From: Candidatus Pelagibacterales bacterium
GTDB taxonomy: Bacteria; Pseudomonadota; Alphaproteobacteria; TMED109
Reading direction: 5' to 3'
Assembly (NCBI GenBank): GCA_002732015.1
Contig: PCCU01000043.1
Span: 1-35,010 of the forward strand
Length of the DNA: 35,010 nt
This document shows, piece after piece, positions 1 through 7,758 of this stretch (the first letter of the stretch is position 1; the number at the start of each line of letters is the position of its first letter). The translations under genes were made by a program, and so were the position numbers. The notes beneath the pieces were generated by a model that ran no database searches, had not been told where the DNA came from, and saw only the letters and a list, made by a program, of their open reading frames with translations.

Positions 1-1612
1 GATCTATTGCAGGGTTTGTTACCTGAGCAAAATTTTGTTTGAAGTAATTAAATAAAAGTTTATTTTGTCTAGATAAAACTGCAATGGGGGTATCAGTTCC
101 CATCGAACCAGTAGCCTCTGCTGTATTTGCCACCATAGGTTTAATTAAAAATTTAATATCCTCTTCAGTATACCCGAAAAGATTTTGTTTAATTTTGATA
201 TTTTTATCTTTTTCTAATTGAAAGTTTTTTGATGAAACTTCTTCCTTTAAGGTGACTATATTTTCTTTTATTATTTTACTATAATCCAATTTACCATACA
301 TTTGCTTTTTAAGGTCATTATCTTGAACAATCTTACCTTTCTCTAAGTCAACTAAAAGCATTTTTCCTGGCCTTAGTCTATCTTTTTTTATGATTAAATT
401 TTCTGCTACTCTTAAAACTCCCATTTCAGAAGACAAGACTATTCTGTCATCTGAAGTAATAAAATATCTTGCTGGTCTGAGGCCATTTCTATCTAAAGTT
501 GCTCCAATTTTTTTTCCGTCTGTAAAAGCTACTGCTGCTGGACCATCCCATGGCTCGCTAAACTGGGAGTAATATTTATAAAAGTTTTTTTTTCTCTTAT
601 TCATATTTGTAGCATTTTGCCATGCCTCTGGGATAAGAAGCATCATAGCATGCTCTATTGAATATCCACCTGCAGTTAAAAGTTCTAACGCATTATCAAA
701 ACAAGCAGAATCAGATTGCCCGAAAACAATTAAGGGCCAAATTTTTTTTAAATCCTTTCCTAAAACTTTACTTTCTAAAATTAATTTTCTAGCATTCATC
801 CAATTTACATTTCCTCTTACAGTATTTATTTCACCATTGTGGCAAATCATTCTAAAAGGTTGTGCTAAGTCCCAAGATGGAAAAGTATTAGTAGAAAATC
901 TTTGATGTATAAGAGAGAAATTACTAACATATGCCTTATTTCTAAGATCTAGAAAATACTTTCTGACTAAATTAGATAATAACATCCCCTTATAAGTAAC
1001 AATTTTATTAGAAAATGAGCTAATGTAAAAATTATTAAAAACCTTGTTGTTTTCAGATAATCTAGCAACTTCATTTGAAATTTGTTTACTCGCTATAAAA
1101 AGCTTTTTTTCTAGAATTGAAGAATTTGATTTTCCCTTTATCTTAACAAAAAATTGCTTTATTGCAGGTTCGCTTTTTTTCATTTCAACTGATAAAATAG
1201 AGCTTTTTACAGGAACATCTCTAACATGAAATAATTGTAATTTGTTTTCTTCTAAAAATTTACTTATAACCTGTCTTGATTTATCTTGTTCTTTTTTTGA
1301 GGTTGGAAGAAAGACCATACCCACACCGTAGTGCTTTTCTTTTGGTAAATCCTTAGAGATTTTTTTAAATTCATCTCTAAACAACTTATCTGGTAAGTTA
1401 GTAAGAATGCCTGCTCCATCACCTACGGTTTTATCTGCTCCAACCGCACCTCTATGCTCTAAGTTTTCTAGCATCTCTAGTCCATTTTGTACAATAGAGT
1501 GATTTTTTTTTCCTTTAATATTTGCAACAAACCCTATTCCACAAGCGTCATGCTCGTTAGCAGGGTCGTATAATCCTTGTTTTCCAGGCCTATGGGTTGT
1601 TACATTTTTCAT
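1..1612 (-). CDS. gltB: Glutamate synthase (NADPH) large subunit, N-terminal part (runs off the left edge)
   Basis: GltB makes glutamate from glutamine and 2-oxoglutarate in the cytoplasm, with the small subunit GltD. About 537 N-terminal residues are visible, reading from an ATG at 1612. The short propeptide ends just before Cys24 in the motif EHDACGIGF, the nucleophile of class II glutamine amidotransferases once the propeptide is removed. Other amidotransferase signatures follow: HRGAVGADK, HQRFSTNTFPSW, HNGEINTVRGN and DRNGLRPARY. The end of the visible part, around TGSMGTDTPIAVLS, is the start of the central domain. The frame stays open to position 1, so the gene is partial only because the window ends. 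No gltD is in view. A promoter lies about 60 bases upstream. Confidence 0.96.
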   Translation of the reverse strand, partial: MKNVTTHRPGKQGLYDPANEHDACGIGFVANIKGKKNHSIVQNGLEMLENLEHRGAVGADKTVGDGAGILTNLPDKLFRDEFKKISKDLPKEKHYGVGMVFLPTSKKEQDKSRQVISKFLEENKLQLFHVRDVPVKSSILSVEMKKSEPAIKQFFVKIKGKSNSSILEKKLFIASKQISNEVARLSENNKVFNNFYISSFSNKIVTYKGMLLSNLVRKYFLDLRNKAYVSNFSLIHQRFSTNTFPSWDLAQPFRMICHNGEINTVRGNVNWMNARKLILESKVLGKDLKKIWPLIVFGQSDSACFDNALELLTAGGYSIEHAMMLLIPEAWQNATNMNKRKKNFYKYYSQFSEPWDGPAAVAFTDGKKIGATLDRNGLRPARYFITSDDRIVLSSEMGVLRVAENLIIKKDRLRPGKMLLVDLEKGKIVQDNDLKKQMYGKLDYSKIIKENIVTLKEEVSSKNFQLEKDKNIKIKQNLFGYTEEDIKFLIKPMVANTAEATGSMGTDTPIAVLSRQNKLLFNYFKQNFAQVTNPAID

Positions 1613-1680
1613 ATCATTTTTATTTATGTTTTATAAATTAGTGCTAAATCACAATAAAACCAGAACTAACGCGAAATCAG

Positions 1681-1709
1681 ATTATAAGTTTAGGAAAAAA
1701 AAAAATCAA
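1681..1709 (-). promoter_or_regulatory. Predicted sigma70-type promoter of gltB
   Basis: On the minus strand a TTGATT box (1704-1709) is followed after exactly 17 bases by a perfect TATAAT (1681-1686). The expected transcription start is near 1674, giving a leader of about 60 bases before the gltB ATG. The spacer contains a long T run on the minus strand. In a genome this AT-rich single boxes mean little, but two good boxes at ideal spacing in front of a gene make this credible. Confidence 0.65.
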
Positions 1710-1733
1710 TTTTAAATAATTGAATAAATGATT

Positions 1734-1764
1734 AAAAAACAGCCAACTTTCAAATTACAATTGG
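1734..1764 (-). terminator. Weak intrinsic terminator after the Rap1a-like gene
   Basis: Reading the minus strand, CCAATT (1759-1764) can pair with AGTTGG (1743-1748) across a 10-base loop. CTG and then six T (1734-1739) follow. The stem is only 6 bp with one G-T pair. It sits between the stop of the 1797-2198 gene and the gltB promoter, where a terminator for the yidD transcript would be expected. Confidence 0.4.
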
Positions 1765-1796
1765 AATAAGATTAAATTTTAATCAATTAAATGCAG

Positions 1797-2198
1797 TTAC
1801 TTGCACGGCCATTTTTTACTTAATATTTGAGTTAATAAGCTTTGAGCACTATATTTTTGTATATTCCCTATAGAAGAAGCAACAGAAACATACTCTCTAA
1901 CTAATGAAACAGTCCTAATACCCTGTAGGTTTGCTGCTAATTGCTTATTAATATTTACATTTCTTTTTCTTTCTGCACACAAAGTAGACATTATCTTTCC
2001 TGTGGTTTCCATTATACCTTGACATTTCCCCATATTAAACAATAACTTTTGATCTGCTGGTGACTCGAATTTATTATCAATCCAACTTTTATAGTCACTG
2101 CAACTTTTTAGTAAATCATAGGCAGAGTATTCCTGAGAAAAACTAACCTTAGCATTGAATATTATTAAAAATATTATAATTAAATTTTTTTTTACCAC
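1797..2198 (-). CDS. Small secreted protein, Rap1a/Tai-like family
   Basis: A 133-aa protein with an N-terminal signal peptide (hydrophobic residues about 5-18, likely cleavage after VSFS). A cysteine-containing body follows (LLKSC, MGKCQGIM, TLCAE), and the C-terminus is KKWPCK. The spacing of Cys residues and the terminal WPC resemble the Rap1a/Tai family of small periplasmic proteins. That family is named after type VI immunity proteins but is widespread outside such loci. No effector or secretion gene is nearby, so an immunity role is not supported here. The start used is GTG at 2198, five bases after the stop of the 42-aa frame at 2203. An AGGAGG lies too far from this GTG but 8 bases from an in-frame ATT at 2216, so the true start is uncertain. 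Confidence 0.7.
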   Translation of the reverse strand: MVKKNLIIIFLIIFNAKVSFSQEYSAYDLLKSCSDYKSWIDNKFESPADQKLLFNMGKCQGIMETTGKIMSTLCAERKRNVNINKQLAANLQGIRTVSLVREYVSVASSIGNIQKYSAQSLLTQILSKKWPCK

Positions 2199-2202
2199 AA
2201 AC

Positions 2203-2331
2203 TTATTTAAAATAATCTCTTAATCCTCCTATTAATAAAAACCAGTATAACCTGATTCTTGCAAAGAATCCTCTTTTCTTTTCTAAATTGCTTTTCTTTT
2301 CTAAACCGCATTTAGTTTTTATTTTTAACAT
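2203..2331 (-). CDS. Candidate 42-aa small protein between yidD and the Rap1a-like gene
   Basis: An open frame starts at an ATG inside the 3' end of yidD (19 bases of overlap, different frame) and stops 5 bases before the GTG of the next gene. The product has a charged, Lys-rich N-terminal half and an aromatic and hydrophobic C-terminal half (RIRLYWFLLIGGLRDYFK). This looks like a single short membrane-associated helix. It would fill the only unexplained gap in this run of closely packed genes and could couple translation from yidD to the Rap1a-like gene. An 18-base-period direct repeat (2273-2287 and 2291-2305) encodes a repeated LEKK. I do not recognise a family, and chance is a real alternative in AT-rich DNA. 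Confidence 0.4.
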   Translation of the reverse strand: MLKIKTKCGLEKKSNLEKKRGFFARIRLYWFLLIGGLRDYFK

Positions 2332-2560
2332 CTTTTTCACAAACCATATCTATCCCACTTCCTCCCCAAGGATTACACCTTAATATCCTTTTTACAGCCA
2401 TTACAATACCCACTATCAATCCTTTCTTTTCAATTGCTTCTATAGCATAATTCGAACAAGTTGGATAAAACCTGCAATTGTTACCTAAATAGGGAGATAT
2501 TATTAGTTGATACAACCTAATAAAGTATTTTACTAATTTTTTAATATTTATTTTTTTCAT
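2312..2560 (-). CDS. yidD: Membrane protein insertion efficiency factor YidD
   Basis: An 82-aa protein with the full YidD (UPF0161/DUF37) signature: YQLIISPYLGNNCRFYPTCSNYA, split here by the family's conserved Cys residues, then a conserved RILRCNPWGGSG. YidD is a small amphipathic protein at the inner membrane that helps YidC-dependent insertion. It usually sits beside rnpA and yidC. Here it lies instead after thrS, overlapping the thrS 3' end by 20 bases. Length is normal for the family. Confidence 0.93.
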   Translation of the reverse strand: MKKINIKKLVKYFIRLYQLIISPYLGNNCRFYPTCSNYAIEAIEKKGLIVGIVMAVKRILRCNPWGGSGIDMVCEKDVKNKN

Positions 2561-4481
2561 GTTTAATAAGATTAATAATTTTTTCTATTGAAGAAATTTC
2601 TATATCTTGACTGCCAAGTTTTCTCAATGCCACTGTGTTGCTTTCTACCTCTTTTTCTCCTATAACTAAAATTAAAGGAATTTTTGTACTACTATGCTCT
2701 CTTATTTTGTACCCTACTTTTTCATTTCGTAAATCTAATTTACAAGTTATTCCTTCTTTTAACAATCTATCTTTGAGATTTGATGCATATTCATCAAATT
2801 TATTATTTATAGTCACTATAGCAACATTTACAGGACTTAACCATAAGGGTAAACGTCCCGCATAATGTTCAATTAAAATACCTATAAACCTCTCTAAAGA
2901 ACCAAATAATGCTCGATGAATAAGCACAGGCACCATTTTTTCTCCAGCTTTATTTATGTAGTTGCAAGAAAGTCTTTCTGGTAAATTTAAATCAATTTGG
3001 ACTGTACCACACTGCCAGTCTCTTCCAATAGCATCTCGAAGTACAAACTCTAATTTTGGCCCATAAAATGCTCCCTCCCCTGGATTGATTGTGTAAGGTA
3101 TACCCAGATTATCAATTGTAGATAATAATGCTTTTTCAGACTTGTCCCAAACCTCATCACTACCTACTCTTTTTTCAGGTCTATCAGAATATTTTACAGC
3201 AATATCATTAAACCCGAAGTCTTTGTAAATAGAAATTATTAATTTACATACTACTTGACATTCTTTTTCTAATTGATCCTCTGTACAAAATATATGTGCA
3301 TCATCTTGTGTAAAAGCTCTAACTCTCATAAGCCCATGCAAAGCACCTGAAGGCTCGTAACGATGAACCTTTCCAAATTCAGATATTTTAAGTGGAAGAT
3401 CTCTATAACTTTTAATTCCTTGATTAAATACTTGAATTCCACCTGGACAATTCATTGGCTTTATTGCATAAGTCTTTTCTTCTTTAGTTGTTGTAGTAAA
3501 CATATTTTCTCCAAACTTTTCCCAATGCCCTGACTTCTCCCACAATGAACGATCCATTATATCAGGGGTGTTGATTTCTAAATACCCTGCTTCATTTTGT
3601 TTTTTTCTCATGTAATTCAGTAAAGTTTGAAATAATGTCCAACCATCAGGATGCCAAAAAACTGAACCTGGAGCTTCCTCTTGAAAATGATATAAGTTCA
3701 TTATACTACCCAAAAGGCGATGATCTCTTTTTTCTGCTTCTTTTAACATATTAAGATGGGTTTCTAAATCTTTCTGATTGTTCCATGCTGTTCCATATAT
3801 TCTTTGCAGCATTTCATTGTTAGAATCACCTTTCCAATATGCACCAGCTACTTTAGTCAATTTAAATGCTCCAATATGTTTTAGATTAGGCAAATGAGGT
3901 CCATAACATAAATCAAAGAAATCTGTATTGTCTTGACAATAAATTTGAAAATTGTCTTTCTGTTTAGACTCTTTAATAATTTCTATTTTATAAGTTTCAT
4001 CTTTATTAGAAAATAACTTCAAAGCTTCCTCTTTGCTTACATAGATTTTTTTGATTTTGTTTCCATCCAAAACTATTTTTTTCATTTCATTTTCAATTTT
4101 AGGAAGATCTTCATTCGATATAGTTTTTTCTAATAAAACATCATAATAGAAGCCATTTTCTATTGTCGGTCCTATTGCTAATTTTGATTTAGGATATAAA
4201 TTTTTAATTGCTTTTGCCAACACTTGCGCAGTTAGGGTATGTCTCATAATTTCTAAACCGCTTTCTGTGTCATTAGTAATTATTTCTACCTTTGAGTCAT
4301 TATTAATTTCATCAGATAAGTCTTTTAATTCTCCATTAACTTTTACAGCTACAGATTTTTTTTCTAAGGATTTAGATATATTTCCTGCAATCTCTATACC
4401 TCTAACCCCTTTGTTATATTTTAATTTTTTACCATCTGGAAAGGTAATTAAAATATTTTTTTTTTTGTCTTTATGTTCCAT
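2541..4481 (-). CDS. thrS: Threonine-tRNA ligase
   Basis: Charges tRNA-Thr with threonine. At 646 aa it is full length: a TGS domain (about 8-70), the N2 editing domain (about 75-230), the class II catalytic core (about 250-540) and an anticodon-binding domain (about 545-640). Catalytic zinc ligands are present: Cys345 in KPMNCPGG, the His of QDDAHIFC and the His of VLIHRALFGS. Motif 2 (RVRAFTQDD) is also intact. The editing domain keeps CYGPH (Cys192, His196). The usual HxxxH, however, reads RHTLTAQVL, with one extra residue and Gln86 where the second His is expected, so post-transfer editing of Ser-tRNA-Thr may be altered. The ATG follows the cysS stop by one base. Confidence 0.97.
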   Translation of the reverse strand: MEHKDKKKNILITFPDGKKLKYNKGVRGIEIAGNISKSLEKKSVAVKVNGELKDLSDEINNDSKVEIITNDTESGLEIMRHTLTAQVLAKAIKNLYPKSKLAIGPTIENGFYYDVLLEKTISNEDLPKIENEMKKIVLDGNKIKKIYVSKEEALKLFSNKDETYKIEIIKESKQKDNFQIYCQDNTDFFDLCYGPHLPNLKHIGAFKLTKVAGAYWKGDSNNEMLQRIYGTAWNNQKDLETHLNMLKEAEKRDHRLLGSIMNLYHFQEEAPGSVFWHPDGWTLFQTLLNYMRKKQNEAGYLEINTPDIMDRSLWEKSGHWEKFGENMFTTTTKEEKTYAIKPMNCPGGIQVFNQGIKSYRDLPLKISEFGKVHRYEPSGALHGLMRVRAFTQDDAHIFCTEDQLEKECQVVCKLIISIYKDFGFNDIAVKYSDRPEKRVGSDEVWDKSEKALLSTIDNLGIPYTINPGEGAFYGPKLEFVLRDAIGRDWQCGTVQIDLNLPERLSCNYINKAGEKMVPVLIHRALFGSLERFIGILIEHYAGRLPLWLSPVNVAIVTINNKFDEYASNLKDRLLKEGITCKLDLRNEKVGYKIREHSSTKIPLILVIGEKEVESNTVALRKLGSQDIEISSIEKIINLIKHEKNKY

Positions 4482-4482
4482 T

Positions 4483-5883
4483 TTAATTCAACCATTTCCA
4501 TTTTACTCCTTTAGGGCCATCTTGTATTTCCACACCTAAATTAGTAAGTTGTTTTCTTAAGTCATCTGCTAAACTAAAATTTTTATTTTCTCTAGCTACA
4601 TTTCTTTTTTGTATTAAGGCTTCAATAATCTTCATATTTTCATCACTAGTATTTATTTTCTCATTAAACCATTCTTTTGGGCTATGTTTAAATATCCCTA
4701 AAATATTGCTAACTGTCATTAAAATTTTTTTAAGATTTTTTTTATTTTTATCTGTTTTGAAGTTTTCTTTATTTCTTATAATTTTATTCAAATATACAAA
4801 AGCATTAGAAATATTTAGATCGTCAAAAAAACATACCTCTAATTCTTTTGGTAATATTAGATCATACCTTTGAATTTTTATATCTTCTAATTTTCTTAAA
4901 ACTTCATAGAATTTATCTAAAATATTTTTTGATTGATTTATTAAACTCTCTGTCCAAACCAAAGGACTTCTGTAATGTGCACTTAAAAGAGCAAATCTTA
5001 TAACTTCTCCATTATAAACTTCTAAATAATCTTTTAAAAGAACTATATTCCCAAGTGATTTTGACATTTTTTTTTCATCTATTGTAACAAATCCATTATG
5101 CATCCAATATCTGGCATAACTACTAAAATCGTCTTTCTTATTTTGAAAGCAACAACTTTGGGCTATTTCGTTATCATGATGAGGAAACTTTAAATCTAAT
5201 CCTCCTCCATGTATATCAAATGGTGTTTTTAAAATATCAGACGCCATAGCAAAACACTCAGTATGCCATCCAGGCCTACCGAATCCCCATGGAGAGTTCC
5301 AGCCGGGCTCATTTTTTTTTGATGGTTTCCATAGCACAAAATCTTCTGGATTTATCTTATAACTCTCCACAGAAACTCTACTTCCAGCAATTTGTTTTTC
5401 TTTACTTCTTTTTGAAAGCATTCCATATTTTGGAAAAGAAGATACGGAAAATAGGATATGCCCGTCTTTATTATAAGCAAAACCTTGATTTTCTAAATGT
5501 TTTATCTTTTCTATCATACTATGCACATATTCTGTTGCTTTTGGTTGGAAATCAGGAACGTCAACATTTAGTTTTTTCATTTCAGAATTATATATTCTTA
5601 AATATGTTTCACTAATTTCTTCACATGTCTTTTTTTCTTCTAAACTTCTTTTTATTATTTTATCGTCTATATCGGTTATATTTGAAACATAGGTTACTTT
5701 GGGAAAAACATAGCGGAGTAATTTGACAATTGTATCAAAAACAACTGCCATTCTTGCATTTCCTATATGAGCATAATTATATACAGTAGGCCCACAGGCA
5801 TAAATTCTTATATTATTTTTATCTATTGGAATAAAGGTTTCTTTTTTGTTTGAAATAGAGTTATAAATTTTTAAATTATTCAT
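4483..5883 (-). CDS. cysS: Cysteine-tRNA ligase
   Basis: Class I synthetase that charges tRNA-Cys. At 466 aa the length is normal. The HIGH-type signature reads AHIGNAR (residues 39-42 are HIGN) and KMSKS is at 272-276. The zinc that selects cysteine is held by Cys30 (YACGPTVY), Cys210 (HTEC), a His of FPHHDNE and Glu239. The C-terminal part is the DALR and anticodon region, with the ending GPKGVKWKW typical of the family. The gene starts inside the end of maf (8-base overlap) and is followed after one base by thrS. Four genes (folE, maf, cysS, thrS) thus look co-transcribed. Confidence 0.97.
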   Translation of the reverse strand: MNNLKIYNSISNKKETFIPIDKNNIRIYACGPTVYNYAHIGNARMAVVFDTIVKLLRYVFPKVTYVSNITDIDDKIIKRSLEEKKTCEEISETYLRIYNSEMKKLNVDVPDFQPKATEYVHSMIEKIKHLENQGFAYNKDGHILFSVSSFPKYGMLSKRSKEKQIAGSRVSVESYKINPEDFVLWKPSKKNEPGWNSPWGFGRPGWHTECFAMASDILKTPFDIHGGGLDLKFPHHDNEIAQSCCFQNKKDDFSSYARYWMHNGFVTIDEKKMSKSLGNIVLLKDYLEVYNGEVIRFALLSAHYRSPLVWTESLINQSKNILDKFYEVLRKLEDIKIQRYDLILPKELEVCFFDDLNISNAFVYLNKIIRNKENFKTDKNKKNLKKILMTVSNILGIFKHSPKEWFNEKINTSDENMKIIEALIQKRNVARENKNFSLADDLRKQLTNLGVEIQDGPKGVKWKWLN

Positions 5884-6499
5884 ATTTTATTATATTTTTT
5901 TTTATTAGAAAGTTGAATAAATCAAATAATGGCATTCCTTGTATAGTAAATTGATCTCCTTTTACTTTGGAAAATAATAGGTACCCTTTAGATTCAAACT
6001 TATAAGAACCACAAGAGTGTATAGGATTATCAGAATCCACATAATTTATGATCTGTTGTTTATTTATTTTTCTCATTGTTAATTTAGCTCTGCTACAAAA
6101 TGAATGTATTATTTTTCCATTTATACAAATGCTACATCCGCTTATTTGTTCATGTTCATAACCAGCTAACATGCTTAATTGCAAAATTGCGTTTTTTTTA
6201 CTAAGAGGTTTATTTAAAATTTTTTTTCTAAATACGCAGATCTGATCTACTCCTATTACATAACAATTATAATTTTTGTTGCTTATTGTAATTGCTTTCG
6301 TTTGAGACAGTTTCTTGCTAATAAAAGTGTAAGGCTTATCTTTAAACTTTTTTTTTATATAACCTTCGTTAATATTTGATGATATAGTTTTAAAATCTAA
6401 TCCAGCATTTTTAAGTATACTCTTTCTAATAATTGAGCTGCTCGCCAAAATTAAAGGATGTTTAGTTTTTATAGAAAATTTTTTTTTTTTTTCTAACAA
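5876..6499 (-). CDS. Maf-like nucleotide pyrophosphatase
   Basis: A 207-aa Maf/Ham1-fold protein; family members hydrolyse non-canonical or modified NTPs to the monophosphate. Motifs visible are PLILASSSIIRKSIL (the usual LASxSPRR), the Asp in VIGVDQICVF that serves as catalytic acid, KPLSKKNA and the C-terminal DQFTIQGMPLFDLF. SPRR is changed to SIIR. The start is a TTG at 6499, immediately followed by GAA and four AAA codons, an A14 run (6479-6492 on the plus strand). That makes both the start and the frame at the extreme N-terminus less certain. The conserved domain begins beyond the run at about residue 15. Confidence 0.85.
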   Translation of the reverse strand: MLEKKKKFSIKTKHPLILASSSIIRKSILKNAGLDFKTISSNINEGYIKKKFKDKPYTFISKKLSQTKAITISNKNYNCYVIGVDQICVFRKKILNKPLSKKNAILQLSMLAGYEHEQISGCSICINGKIIHSFCSRAKLTMRKINKQQIINYVDSDNPIHSCGSYKFESKGYLLFSKVKGDQFTIQGMPLFDLFNFLIKKNIIKYE

Positions 6500-6511
6500 T
6501 ATTTTTTTATC

Positions 6512-7120
6512 TTACTTAGATATAAAGTTTAAAAACTCTGACCTTGTTCTAGCATCAGTTCTAAATACACCTAACATTCTACTAGTTACTGTAGAAGACT
6601 CAGACTTTTTTATACCTCTTGTAGTCATGCACTGATGTTGTGCATCAATAACAACCGCTACTCCTCTAGGCAATAGTGCATTTTGAATGCATGATGCAAC
6701 TTGCGCTGTCATTGTTTCTTGTGTTTGTAACCTCTTACCAAATACATCTATAACTCTAGCTAATTTACTTATACCTACTACTCTTTTATTTGGAATATAT
6801 GCTACATGAGCAATGCCTAAAATTGGAACCATATGATGCTCGCAATGAGACTCAACTTTTATATTTTTTACTATTACCATTTCATCATAACCTGCAACTT
6901 CTTCAAACGTTTTTGATAAAATTTCATGAGGGTCTTCAAAATAACCTGCAAAAAATTCTTTATAAGCTTTTATTACTCTTTTTGGCGTATCTAATAAACC
7001 CTCTCTTTCAGGGTCATCACCAGCCCAAGATATCAAAGTCTTTACAGCTTCCTTTGCTTCCTCTGCTGAAGGTTGTTTTTTAGTATTTTCTTTTTTATCA
7101 AGTATGTTACTTTGTTTCAT
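6512..7120 (-). CDS. folE: GTP cyclohydrolase I
   Basis: Converts GTP to 7,8-dihydroneopterin triphosphate, the first step of folate and also of queuosine precursor synthesis. A 202-aa protein of normal length. Zinc ligands are Cys93 and His96 in ESHCEHHMVP and Cys164 in AQHQCMTTRG. Other family motifs are GLLDTPKRV, QTQETMTAQVA and SSTVTSRMLGVF. The ATG at 7120 is divergent from hisI, with 63 bases between, so both promoters must lie in that gap. It is the first gene of the minus-strand run that continues into maf, cysS and thrS. The queG gene at 27486 would use the queuosine branch. Confidence 0.97.
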   Translation of the reverse strand: MKQSNILDKKENTKKQPSAEEAKEAVKTLISWAGDDPEREGLLDTPKRVIKAYKEFFAGYFEDPHEILSKTFEEVAGYDEMVIVKNIKVESHCEHHMVPILGIAHVAYIPNKRVVGISKLARVIDVFGKRLQTQETMTAQVASCIQNALLPRGVAVVIDAQHQCMTTRGIKKSESSTVTSRMLGVFRTDARTRSEFLNFISK

Positions 7121-7183
7121 ATTTACTTATTTATCACTTTTATTTGATAATTACAAATTTTCTACTAAATTTATTTATATAAA

Positions 7184-7681
7184 ATGAAAAATACTAATAA
7201 TAAAATAAAATTTTCTAGAAGAACTTCAGTATACGAAATTGAAGAAGGAATAAAACTTTGTCCAAAATTTAACAAAGAAAAGCTTCTGCCATGTATTACC
7301 GTTGAATACAAAACAAATCAAATTCTTATGTTTTCTTATATTAATAAATTAGCTTTTCAGAGATCCCTAGAAACAAAAAATGCACATTATTTTTCTAGAA
7401 GCAGACAAAGCATTTGGCTTAAAGGTGAAACTTCTGGAATGTATCACCACATAAAGAATATGTTTATTGACGATGACCAAGATTGTGTAATATTTGAGGT
7501 AAAATTGACTAAACCTAAAAAGGGAGGTAAAGAAGCATCCTGTCATGTAGGATATAAAAGTTGTTTTTACAGAAAAATTGAAACGAAAAATGGAAATGTT
7601 TCTCTAAAATTTACAGAGAAGAAAAAATCTTTCGATCCTAATATAGTCTACAAAGGAATTGCTAATCCTACAAAAATATAA
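7184..7681 (+). CDS. hisI: Phosphoribosyl-AMP cyclohydrolase
   Basis: Third step of histidine biosynthesis, opening the adenine ring of phosphoribosyl-AMP. The protein is 165 aa and has the cyclohydrolase domain only, without the HisE pyrophosphohydrolase. Motifs are HYFSRSRQSIWLKGETSG, the metal-binding DDDQDC (about 97-101) and the zinc cysteines Cys101, Cys120 and Cys127 in ASCHVGYKSCFYR. The C-terminus extends about 30 residues past the domain. It stands apart from other his genes. The folE-hisI neighbourhood is known in other alphaproteobacteria; here the two are divergent. Confidence 0.95.
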   Translation: MKNTNNKIKFSRRTSVYEIEEGIKLCPKFNKEKLLPCITVEYKTNQILMFSYINKLAFQRSLETKNAHYFSRSRQSIWLKGETSGMYHHIKNMFIDDDQDCVIFEVKLTKPKKGGKEASCHVGYKSCFYRKIETKNGNVSLKFTEKKKSFDPNIVYKGIANPTKI

Positions 7682-7693
7682 TTACTTTAAATA

Positions 7694-7725
7694 TTGACAA
7701 AATAGTAAACTTAGTTAACTATAGT
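7694..7725 (+). promoter_or_regulatory. Possible promoter of the TonB-dependent receptor gene
   Basis: A perfect TTGACA (7694-7699) lies in the 77-base gap between hisI and the receptor. A TATAGT box follows at 7720-7725, but the 20-base spacer is longer than ideal. The boxes straddle a 10-bp palindrome (TAGTTAACTA, 7712-7721), which could be an operator. Weak evidence in AT-rich DNA. Confidence 0.3.
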
Positions 7726-7758
7726 TTTTTGCAATAGTGTTTATAAGATAAACCAATA

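Noticed and set aside
1797..2198. Rap1a-like protein as part of a type VI secretion or toxin-immunity system
   Set aside because: No effector, VgrG, Hcp or toxin gene is in the window, and the family is common outside such loci.
2254..2270. Perfect 7-bp hairpin GATTCTT-GCA-AAGAATC
   Set aside because: Considered as a terminator for yidD, but no T tract follows on either strand in the needed position, and it lies within the candidate small frame.
2208..2315. A second short frame, MRFRKEK and onward, in the yidD-Rap1a gap
   Set aside because: It overlaps the 42-aa candidate in another frame, has no ribosome binding site and a less protein-like composition.
7712..7721. Palindrome TAGTTAACTA as a Fur or other operator
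   Set aside because: Too short and too AT-rich to name a regulator; it does not match a Fur box.
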